This document shows positions 23,973 through 29,161 of a DNA stretch of 36,796 bases, piece by piece. This stretch comes from a virus: positions 1 to 36,796 of the IMG/VR virus record IMGVR_UViG_3300045454_000143; one strand, given 5' to 3'. The position numbers and the translations under genes were made by a program. How positions within the stretch are numbered: the first letter of the stretch is position 1; each line of letters opens with the position of its first letter. Below the pieces are notes generated by a model, which was not told the origin of the DNA, did no database searches, and worked only from the letters and a program-made list of their open reading frames with translations.

Positions 23973-25985
23973 CTATCGGTTCAATCTCGCCGCTAGCTCG
24001 GCGAACTTGTTTCGCGTCGTCGTCGGAGACTTCGGTGCGGTACCGGCCACCACGTTCTCCGCAGCAACTTCGGCCTCGGCGGGCTCTGGCGCGGGGCGCT
24101 TCCCAGCCTCAACCGGCCGAAGATGATGCACGTTGAGCATGAAGCCCGCCGCGGCTGCCATCGCCTCGCAGTCCAGAAAGTGGTTCTTGCGCGACTTCTC
24201 GACCCATATCGGCTTGTTGTTGTCGCCGATCATCCGCACCTCGGCGACGATCTGGCGCGCGTAGAACTCATTCACCTCTTCGTGCACGTGCCAGCCGCCG
24301 AGCGCATCAAGCTGCCAAGTCAGCCTCTCATGAACGAACGATTTCCAGTGATCGGTATCGAGCCGGATCAGATCGAGCCCGTACTTCGCGATGTCCGCCT
24401 GCTTCGTCACGTCCGGCTTCGACTTCACCAGCGGGCGAACCATCGGGTTCGAGGATCCCTTCGTCGGGAACACGAAGCGCTTGAAGCGCCGACAGAACGC
24501 ATAGACCCGATTGAGCGGCAGGTTGATCGGCTTGCCGGGGCGAAAGCCGCTGTCGACGAAGGCCAGTTTGATCAGCTTCCCTCCGATCGGCGTCGTCAAC
24601 TTCGTCGCGAGGTCGTCCCAGACCTCCGGCTGCGACGTTTCTCCGAAGAGTTCGCAGAACTCGATCAGCCACGAGGTTGCACGCGGACCCCATCCGCGCA
24701 CAACGCAAACCAACCGATCTTTCTGCACGTCGATGCCGGCAGTCAGGTGAACAACCCCGGCCGGGATCGTTCCCGGCCGATACGGCTCAGCGCGATTGAC
24801 GATCGCCTTCCAGTCCGGAACCTCTCCGATCTGCGGCGTCCAGAGCTCGCCGGTCTTGTTCGTCGCGCCTTGGATCGTTTCGCTATCGCCGGTTGCCTCG
24901 GCGTTGATCATTTCCTCGACCCGCTCGCCCCAGCTGAGAAACGGGGACGCCAGTCCCGAAACCCAGAGCGACAACGTCATGTTCTCAGGCATGTCCGCTT
25001 CGAGCGGCAACCCGTCGCCGCCGATGCGCATGCCCGGCGCGAAGAACGCTCCAGATGCGTTCATCGCGGCCTTGTTGCCCTCATCGATCACGCAGCCGCT
25101 GACGGGACACTCAAGCCAAGTCCGCTTTCGCGCTTGCGTTGCGGTCGCGCCCTCCGGATAGCGCAGGTACTTCATCCGCGGGATGAACCACTCGTCGCAG
25201 TGCGGGCAACGCCAAGCCCAATGGTGCCGGGTGCCCTGCTGGAATTTCAGCCAGATCGGGCTTTCGACATCACCAGCTTCGGCCACCTTCCAGAACTCCA
25301 GCCCGGTTGCTTCGTCCTTCTCAGTTTCGACGTTGCCGCGCTTTGGGGTCGACGTGACCACGATCTTGCGATCGGCGTAGGTATCCGCGCGGGCCTTGGC
25401 GAGCGTAAACGGGTCGCCCTCGCCCTTCACGCCGCCGACCATCTTGTCGAATTCATCGATGTAGACATCGCCGGCCTGGTCGGAAGCCAGCGATGTTGCG
25501 GAGCCTGCCCACGCGAGGCGGACGCTCACGCCGTTTACAATCTTCCGCGTTTTCTTGTTGCGCTTGCCTCGCGCGACCAGCGCTTCGAGCCGCGGCGCTT
25601 CATCGAACAGCTTCATGAGCCGAGGCTCAAACTGCTCACTGACGAAATCCTTCGACGGCCCGACGTACAGTTGCGGGCGCGGCTTCGTCTCGAGCCTCCA
25701 ACCCATCACGTCGAGAATGCCGTCCGTCTTCGACATTTGCGTGCCGGTGATCAGCACGCAGGTTTCGTAGCGAGGATCCTCGAAGAACTCTTCGAACCGG
25801 ACAATGTACGGCGTCAGCCCGGGATCACGCGGCCCGGGTACGCCGGCGCTTGGCGGGTATGTTCTGTTTCGCCTTGCCCAGACGGGCGGGCTGACCTTCT
25901 CCCTCCGAGCCCACAACAGTGCGAGGCGGCTCAACGAGACTTGCCGCGGCCGCTGCTCGCTCGCCAGCGGCGCCGAACGCTTCAT
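23973..25985 (-). CDS. terminase large subunit, gpA family
   Basis: A 670-residue terminase ATPase/nuclease of the lambda gpA family. Walker A-like GTQMSKTD at about 81-88, Walker B DVYIDEFDK at 173-181, a zinc-binding set CPHC (260-263) plus CPVSGC (293-298), and acidic nuclease residues around D419 (LTAGIDVQKDRLVCVV) and D478 (FVDSGFRPG). It translocates DNA into the prohead and cuts genome ends. The ATG at 25985 has AGGG upstream but overlaps the small subunit gene by 161 bases. A later start closer to PPVWARRNRTYPPSAG would reduce the overlap, so the first ~30 residues are uncertain. Confidence 0.92.
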   Translation of the reverse strand: MKRSAPLASEQRPRQVSLSRLALLWARREKVSPPVWARRNRTYPPSAGVPGPRDPGLTPYIVRFEEFFEDPRYETCVLITGTQMSKTDGILDVMGWRLETKPRPQLYVGPSKDFVSEQFEPRLMKLFDEAPRLEALVARGKRNKKTRKIVNGVSVRLAWAGSATSLASDQAGDVYIDEFDKMVGGVKGEGDPFTLAKARADTYADRKIVVTSTPKRGNVETEKDEATGLEFWKVAEAGDVESPIWLKFQQGTRHHWAWRCPHCDEWFIPRMKYLRYPEGATATQARKRTWLECPVSGCVIDEGNKAAMNASGAFFAPGMRIGGDGLPLEADMPENMTLSLWVSGLASPFLSWGERVEEMINAEATGDSETIQGATNKTGELWTPQIGEVPDWKAIVNRAEPYRPGTIPAGVVHLTAGIDVQKDRLVCVVRGWGPRATSWLIEFCELFGETSQPEVWDDLATKLTTPIGGKLIKLAFVDSGFRPGKPINLPLNRVYAFCRRFKRFVFPTKGSSNPMVRPLVKSKPDVTKQADIAKYGLDLIRLDTDHWKSFVHERLTWQLDALGGWHVHEEVNEFYARQIVAEVRMIGDNNKPIWVEKSRKNHFLDCEAMAAAAGFMLNVHHLRPVEAGKRPAPEPAEAEVAAENVVAGTAPKSPTTTRNKFAELAARLNR

Positions 25986-26379
25986 CGATCTGCCCTTCGA
26001 TCTTCTGCCTGAGCGCCAGGTCGGCGGTCACCCGCGCCGGGATCGCCATCAGGTCGGCGCGCAGTTGGCCGGCGAATTCGTCGATCACGGCCACCGCGGC
26101 CTGCTGCGCCTCGATAACGTGAGACTGCTTTCGGCCCTCGACCCGGAGCGCGATTTCCTCTGCGCGCGCGTCCTGCACCTTGCTTGCCGCCAGTATCCGC
26201 GAAGAACGCCGATCATCGGCGCGAAGCCATCGAATGTAAGCCAGCCGACAGGCATCGACCTCATAGCTGCCGTCGCCCAGCTTCGTCAGAACACCCTCGG
26301 CAGCGAGCTGCGCCACGCGCTGTTTCGAGAGGTCCAGATGCTTGCCGAGTGCCGCGGCTGAAAGCCCCTGTTTCGGCAT
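25825..26379 (-). CDS. terminase small subunit, Nu1-like
   Basis: A 184-residue protein directly upstream of TerL. The N-terminal winged-helix region (LSAAALGKHLDLSKQRVAQL, AAEGVLTKLGDGSYEVD) is the MerR/Nu1-like DNA-binding domain that recognises the packaging site; it is followed by CRLAYIRWLR and a long helix (RILAASKVQDARAEEIALRV), the dimerisation/TerL-contact part seen in this family. The last ~35 residues are basic. I chose ATG 26379 with GGGA eight bases upstream; a GTG two codons earlier is possible. Role: binds cos/pac DNA and recruits the large subunit. Confidence 0.85.
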   Translation of the reverse strand: MPKQGLSAAALGKHLDLSKQRVAQLAAEGVLTKLGDGSYEVDACRLAYIRWLRADDRRSSRILAASKVQDARAEEIALRVEGRKQSHVIEAQQAAVAVIDEFAGQLRADLMAIPARVTADLALRQKIEGQIDEAFGAAGERAAAAASLVEPPRTVVGSEGEGQPARLGKAKQNIPAKRRRTRAA

Positions 26380-26406
26380 CCCCACCGTCCCAGCCCATCT
26401 AGTGAA

Positions 26407-26423
26407 CCGCGATTTGCTCGCGG
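26407..26423. repeat. inverted repeat upstream of the small terminase gene
   Basis: CCGCGA TTTGC TCGCGG: perfect 6-nt arms, 28 bases before the chosen TerS start. It lies in a 215-bp gap (26380..26594) with a second imperfectly nested pair, GTTGC...GCAAC at 26491..26506. In lambda-like genomes the cos site lies beside the small terminase gene, so these could be packaging-site symmetry elements; operator or hairpin roles are equally possible. Confidence 0.45.
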
Positions 26424-26594
26424 CCAGTTTTTCTCAAGTTTCGGGCCGGCTTAGCGCCGCACTGCAAAGCAGCAAAACACGGTCCCTAGTGTTGCGATGC
26501 TGCAACGCTTTCAATCGCGATGGGAAGGCTGCCGGTGCTGGCTGCTGCGTCGCTGGTGTAGTAGCGCGCACGATAGGGCGCGCCTGCGATGCTC

Positions 26595-27152
26595 TCAACC
26601 GATGATGCGAAGAAACTCGTGAGCGAGGCGTGGAGGCAGTTCGCGCTGAGCAGTGCCGTAGAACGCTGCTTGCGATTGACCTGTGACCATCTCGATCGGA
26701 ATGAACAATCCTGACTTAGTTGTCTTGAGCGGGAAGCGAGACTTGCCCGCACGCTTGACCACCGCACCACCGAGGTTGATGGGCACGCGCTTAGGAAACT
26801 TTCCGCCCTTCATGAACGTGCCGGGATAGACGCGGCGTGCGCTCCATGGTGCAGCGCTGACGCCTTTGCGGGTCTCGCGTGCTCTGAAGAACATCAGGCG
26901 GATATTCCCGCCTTTCGATTTGATGACGTAAGCCGCACCACCGTAGTTTGCGCGTGTGGATGTCACGGCCTTGTTGATCGTCTTGCGCTTGAGGCCGGTC
27001 TGAACGACCAGCACCTTGCGCATCTGAGTTCGCGCCTTGTCGCCGGTGTGGTTGATCGCGCGGCGAAGTGCGTGAGGTGCTTCCTTGCCTGCTGCGGCGA
27101 TCATGTTGCCGAGGTGCGCGATCTGCGACACGTCGACCTTGAGCTCGATCAT
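26595..27152 (-). CDS. minor tail protein Z-like
   Basis: A 185-residue protein of the prophage minor-tail-Z (GPZ) type. Signature parts: MIELKVDVSQIAHLGNMIAA, then APHALRRAINHTGDKARTQM with VLVVQTGLKRKTINKAVTS, a basic beta region (IRLMFFRARETRKGVSAAPW), FPKRVPINLGG and the ending IPIEMVTGQSQAAFYGTAQR with LAHEFLRIIG. In lambda, Z acts at the head-proximal end of the tail and is needed for infectivity. Here it is upstream of the terminase genes rather than inside the tail block. ATG at 27152 overlaps the TGA of the preceding small gene (ATGA). Confidence 0.8.
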   Translation of the reverse strand: MIELKVDVSQIAHLGNMIAAAGKEAPHALRRAINHTGDKARTQMRKVLVVQTGLKRKTINKAVTSTRANYGGAAYVIKSKGGNIRLMFFRARETRKGVSAAPWSARRVYPGTFMKGGKFPKRVPINLGGAVVKRAGKSRFPLKTTKSGLFIPIEMVTGQSQAAFYGTAQRELPPRLAHEFLRIIG

Positions 27153-27337
27153 CGGCGGCGCTGGAGCGATGCGCGTGCCGCGCTGATTTTTGAACTGATG
27201 CCCTTGGCGGCATCCTCGACCATCGACTGGCCGATGAACTTCAGGTCTTGAGCCACCGGTTTCGCGATCTCGCCCTCGCGTACGCTCCGGGCGATCCGCG
27301 TCAGGGCATCGCCCCTCTCTCGGCACCTGCAGCCCAT
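27149..27337 (-). CDS. small hypothetical protein upstream of tail Z
   Basis: A 62-residue basic protein. Its C-terminal two thirds look like real coding sequence (ARSVREGEIAKPVAQDLKFI, AAKGISSKISAARASL), and its TGA overlaps the tail-Z ATG, implying coupling. The N-terminus is uncertain: the ATG at 27337 lacks a convincing ribosome site, and the frame remains open upstream into the end of repeat module A without another ATG. The gene may have lost or exchanged its original 5' end next to the repeat. Function unknown; possibly a small tail-completion partner of the Z-like protein. Confidence 0.5.
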   Translation of the reverse strand: MGCRCRERGDALTRIARSVREGEIAKPVAQDLKFIGQSMVEDAAKGISSKISAARASLQRRR

Positions 27338-27368
27338 GAACTTGATCCGGTGGTTGGTTGGCGCTCCG

Positions 27369-27471
27369 GACGGGCTCGCCTGTCGGCGGCCCGGCCGCCT
27401 GTCCCGTCCGTGCTGTGTGTCCGCGCGCGAGGCGCAATGCGGAGCGCGGGGAGGTCGGGCGAAAGGAAGGG
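27369..27471. repeat. 103-bp direct repeat, copy 1
   Basis: Identical over 103 bp to 27759..27861. Contains a strong nested inverted repeat: GACGGG at positions 1-6 pairs with CCCGTC at 35-40, and GGCGGC at 17-22 pairs with GCCGCC at 26-31. The rest of the modules is clearly diverged, so this block looks recently copied, gene-converted or strongly constrained. Confidence 0.9.
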
Positions 27472-27496
27472 GCTAAGTTTCGGTTCTTGGCAAGGG

Positions 27497-27518
27497 GTAC
27501 AAAAAATAAATTTTGTAC
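27497..27518. repeat. AT-rich palindrome in module A
   Basis: GTACAAAA, a 6-nt AATAAA centre, TTTTGTAC: perfect 8-nt arms in an A/T island within GC-rich DNA. The arms are two inverted copies of the module A word. A third word in the same orientation as the right arm follows 13 bp later (27527). Confidence 0.8.
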
Positions 27519-27758
27519 TCTCTCGCTGTACCCGTGCCGTGCTGGGGAGGAAATCACCCATTTATAGCGTCGTAGAGCGGACTTTCTCGCAATTTCACCC
27601 TCTGTGGAAATCGACCCCGGTACACCGTATCTGTATCCGAGTTGTGCCGGGCGGCGGTGCGATTTTGATTGACCGCTTTCCGGCACTCGAAGTGATTTGC
27701 ACGGAACATGGGTACAGAACAGCGGTACAGAGCCGTGTCACCGCGGCGTGTATGGAGC

Positions 27759-27861
27759 GACGGGCTCGCCTGTCGGCGGCCCGGCCGCCTGTCCCGTCCG
27801 TGCTGTGTGTCCGCGCGCGAGGCGCAATGCGGAGCGCGGGGAGGTCGGGCGAAAGGAAGGG
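27759..27861. repeat. 103-bp direct repeat, copy 2
   Basis: Second identical copy, 390 bp from copy 1, at the head of module B. It holds one TGTCCG word (27808..27813), which copy 1 shares at 27418..27423. Recombination between the two copies would delete exactly one module. Confidence 0.9.
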
Positions 27862-27884
27862 CAGATTTTTCTCGCCTGACAAGT

Positions 27885-27909
27885 CGGACAAAAAAATAAA
27901 TCTTGTCCG
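27885..27909. repeat. AT-rich inverted repeat in module B
   Basis: CGGACAA, an 11-nt A/T-rich centre, TTGTCCG: the counterpart of the module A palindrome at the same module position, with word CGGACA replacing GGTACA. A further TGTCCG follows 13 bp after the right arm word, as in module A. Confidence 0.8.
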
Positions 27910-28148
27910 CTCTATTTGTCCGCCGCGTTGGCCGGGAGGAGATCACCCACTTATAGCGGCGTAAGGCCTACATCTTGCGCGTTTAGTCCCTTGTGGAAAT
28001 CACCCCGGCAACATTCTGTTGTCCGCTCGTGTCCGCTGGAACCGGTGCGAATTTCCTTGACGGGAAAAGTCACTCCACCGGTTCGGCAGGTGATTTGGCG
28101 GACAGATCGAGCGGACAAGACGGACAAATCGGTGTCCGCAATGGCCAA

Positions 28149-28223
28149 AATTCGCCACCGCGAGCGCGCGACGGTTCCCAGTTTTCGCCATTGCCGGGCT
28201 TGTCCCGGAAGTGTCTGCCGCAG
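28149..28223. other. remaining non-coding spacer
   Basis: About 75 bp between module B and the stop of the DnaJ-type zinc-motif gene. I see no gene, promoter or terminator of note here. Together with 27338..28148 it forms the only stretch above 300 bp without a supported gene. Confidence 0.5.
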
Positions 28224-28409
28224 TTATGACGGCCTCAGCAGTTTGTGATCGTCGGCGCGTTCGGCGCGGAGGTCTGCGATCTGGCGCGCCGTGAGGCTAG
28301 CCACCGATCCAGTGCCAACGCACGGACTGCAATCAAACCACGCGCCACGCCCTTCGTGACCAATGCAGCGCTGGTACCGCCCTTTCCCGTCGCAGCGCGG
28401 GCACTTCAT
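28224..28409 (-). CDS. small DnaJ-type zinc-finger protein
   Basis: A 61-residue protein starting MKCPRCDGKGRYQRC and carrying a second CSPCVGTG. Two CxxCxGxG repeats are the defining motif of the DnaJ central cysteine-rich domain, which binds two Zn ions; a single pair as here would bind one. No J domain is present. The C-terminal helix (LTARQIADLRAERADDHKLL) is charged. ATG at 28409 overlaps the TGA of the 24-residue gene upstream (ATGA). Such mini zinc proteins occur in phages with unknown roles. It is the last gene before the repeat modules. Confidence 0.7.
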   Translation of the reverse strand: MKCPRCDGKGRYQRCIGHEGRGAWFDCSPCVGTGSVASLTARQIADLRAERADDHKLLRPS

Positions 28410-28480
28410 CGGCCGGTCTTTCTGATAAAGTAGGCGCGCTTGGCATCGGCGACGCGGTTGATGCTCGACCACTCGGCCAT
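28406..28480 (-). CDS. 24-residue microprotein
   Basis: A very short reading frame beginning MAEWSSINRVADAKRAYF and ending KTGR. It has a strong ribosome site (GGTGGAG about 8 bases before ATG 28480, overlapping the higA stop region) and its TGA overlaps the next ATG as ATGA. A good start signal and coupling on the downstream side argue that it is translated, either as a small basic protein or as a leader that couples translation from higA to the zinc-motif gene. No known family recognised. Confidence 0.5.
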   Translation of the reverse strand: MAEWSSINRVADAKRAYFIRKTGR

Positions 28481-28484
28481 AATC

Positions 28485-28802
28485 TTACTCCACCTTCAGC
28501 GGCTCGATCTGCGCGAGTTCGTCGCGAAGCTCCTGCTCGACCTGCCAGAGGTCGTAGTCGGCCTGCATGTGCAGCCACAGCTGTGATCCGTTGCCGAGGT
28601 AGACGCCGAGGCGCGCTGCGATATCGGCGGTGACCGGCTTGGGGTCTTTTTCGTCAGTGATCCGGCTCAGCGTCATCGCCGAAACGCCCATGGCGGTTGC
28701 GGCCTTGCGCAAACTGACGCCAGCGTCAGTCAGCGCGGTCATCAGGATGCGACCGGGATGCGTTGGAGGCCGCTTGCGCGGCCGGGCCTTAAACTCTGCC
28801 AT
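28485..28802 (-). CDS. higA: HigA-family antitoxin
   Basis: A 105-residue antitoxin. Basic N-terminus (MAEFKARPRKRPPTHPGRIL) with the HigA hallmark 'P.HPG.iL...l...g.s', then an XRE-type helix-turn-helix (GVSLRKAATAMGVSAMTLSR), DPKPVTADIAARLGVYLGNG and LWLHMQADYDLWQVEQEL, all classical HigA. It neutralises the HigB toxin by direct binding and represses the operon. ATG at 28802 has GGAG upstream; longer in-frame starts run into the toxin gene. A stem-loop lies at the toxin/antitoxin junction. The gene order toxin first is usual for higBA. Confidence 0.9.
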   Translation of the reverse strand: MAEFKARPRKRPPTHPGRILMTALTDAGVSLRKAATAMGVSAMTLSRITDEKDPKPVTADIAARLGVYLGNGSQLWLHMQADYDLWQVEQELRDELAQIEPLKVE

Positions 28803-28813
28803 TTCCGGCTCCC

Positions 28814-28840
28814 CCACCGGGGGCCGTCGCCCCTCAGTGG
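28814..28840 (-). other. stem-loop at the higB/higA junction
   Basis: GGGGC, 4-nt loop, GCCCC (28820..28833), flanked by an outer CCAC (28814..28817) / GTGG (28837..28840). It spans the higB stop codon and the short spacer before higA. No T-run follows, so it is more likely a translational or processing element that tunes antitoxin relative to toxin than a terminator. Confidence 0.45.
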
Positions 28841-29112
28841 TACTGTTCAAAATCGACACGATAGGCGTCTCCTTTATCCCATTCGAAGGTGATACGCCAC
28901 GCACCTGATACCCAGATTGAGTGTCGGACCGGCTTAAACTGCTTAAGCTGATGCAGCCGGTAACCCGGAATATTTAATGCCCGGAGGTCTGTTGCCCGGT
29001 TCAGCACGTCCAGCACTTCGATGCACCGGGCGTGGAATTTCTTGTCAATGCGGGCCGTGTTGCCCGTTTCGAACAGGTCGCTAAGACCCTTGCTTTTGTA
29101 TGTCTTGATCAT
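28834..29112 (-). CDS. higB: HigB-family toxin (RelE superfamily)
   Basis: A 92-residue toxin beginning MIKTYKSKGLSDLFETGNTA, with KFHARCIEVLDVLNRATDLR and LNIPGYRLHQLKQFKPVRHS, then WVSGAWRITFEWDKGDAYRV and an ending YH. These are the features of HigB/'proteic killer' RelE-fold toxins, which cut mRNA on the ribosome; the basic and terminal Tyr/His residues fit the family active site. It is the first gene of a two-gene operon. A near-consensus promoter places the transcript start almost at the ATG, and there is no Shine-Dalgarno sequence, so the toxin may be translated from a leaderless mRNA. In a phage, the pair may stabilise the element or exclude competitors. Confidence 0.92.
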   Translation of the reverse strand: MIKTYKSKGLSDLFETGNTARIDKKFHARCIEVLDVLNRATDLRALNIPGYRLHQLKQFKPVRHSIWVSGAWRITFEWDKGDAYRVDFEQYH

Positions 29113-29119
29113 GGAAATG

Positions 29120-29148
29120 ATTGTAACGCAAATCGTTACATCTGTAAA
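29120..29148 (-). promoter_or_regulatory. higBA promoter (sigma-70-like)
   Basis: On the minus strand TTTACA (29148..29143), a 17-nt spacer and TACAAT (29125..29120), each one base off consensus. The -10 box ends 7 nt before the higB ATG (29112), so transcription would begin at or next to the ATG. Both operator copies overlap it. Confidence 0.8.
29122..29140. promoter_or_regulatory. higBA operator copy 1
   Basis: TGTAACGCAAATCGTTACA: 7-nt perfect inverted arms around a 5-nt centre, covering most of the -10 box. Likely binding site of HigA or the HigBA complex for autorepression (inference from family behaviour). Confidence 0.75.
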
Positions 29149-29161
29149 GCGTCGCGTTACA
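29143..29161. promoter_or_regulatory. higBA operator copy 2
   Basis: Second, imperfect 19-bp copy (TGTAAAGCGTCGCGTTACA) starting exactly 21 bp from copy 1, i.e. two helical turns, covering the -35 box and the end of the upstream gene. The same-face spacing suits cooperative binding of two dimers. Confidence 0.72.

Larger units (their letters stand above)
27369..27758. repeat. tandem module A (390 bp, GGTACA words)
   Basis: First of two adjacent modules sharing one layout at an offset of 388-390 bp: a 103-bp identical head, an AT-rich palindrome, a GGGAGG(A)..ATCACCC..TTATAGC segment, a TGTGGAAATC box, a GGTGCGA.TTT...TTGAC segment and a closing pair of words. In this copy the word GGTACA/TGTAC occurs at 27496 (+), 27514 (-), 27527 (-), 27619 (+), 27711 (+) and 27724 (+), plus a degenerate TGTATC at 27632. 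I see no convincing gene on either strand. It could be an origin, a late-gene regulatory region or a packaging region. Confidence 0.75.
27759..28148. repeat. tandem module B (about 390 bp, CGGACA words)
   Basis: Second module with the same layout as module A but a different word: CGGACA/TGTCCG at 27808 (-, inside the shared head), 27885 (+), 27904 (-), 27917 (-), 28020 (-), 28030 (-), 28099 (+), 28112 (+), 28121 (+) and 28133 (-). Spacings match module A where both exist: 13 bp for the pair after the AT-rich palindrome and 13 bp for the closing pair. The right boundary is approximate, because homology fades after about 28115. No convincing gene is visible here. Confidence 0.75.

Noticed and set aside
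24123-26012. A 629-codon open frame on the plus strand
   Set aside because: It is antisense to the terminase large and small subunit genes, has GC-driven shadow composition (Arg/Ala/Leu/His rich), no recognisable domain and no ribosome site consistent with the operon direction.
27152-27686. Long N-terminal extension of the tail-Z gene (363 residues from 27686)
   Set aside because: The extension crosses the repeat module and is Arg/Pro-rich; family similarity begins at MIELKVDVSQ and the ATGA overlap supports the start at 27152.
27369-27861. Diversity-generating retroelement template/variable repeat pair
   Set aside because: The two 103-bp copies are identical without adenine-specific changes, neither is at the 3' end of a fibre gene, and no reverse transcriptase is visible.
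27301-27946. Minus-strand frames across the repeat modules (e.g. 27301..27561, 27595..27891, 27554..27946)
   Set aside because: They rely on the shared 103-bp block read in several frames, module B is interrupted early in the matching frame (TAG soon after GTGGGTGATC), no ribosome sites fit, and residues are of the Arg/Pro/Ala type expected from GC-rich non-coding DNA. A CPTC-like reading in module B is not matched in module A.
27369-28148. CRISPR array
   Set aside because: The short words are unevenly spaced and in both orientations, there are no regular spacers and no cas genes.
28803-28904. Longer HigA start at 28904
   Set aside because: The added residues overlap the toxin gene and do not resemble HigA N-termini; ATG 28802 has GGAG and gives the usual length.
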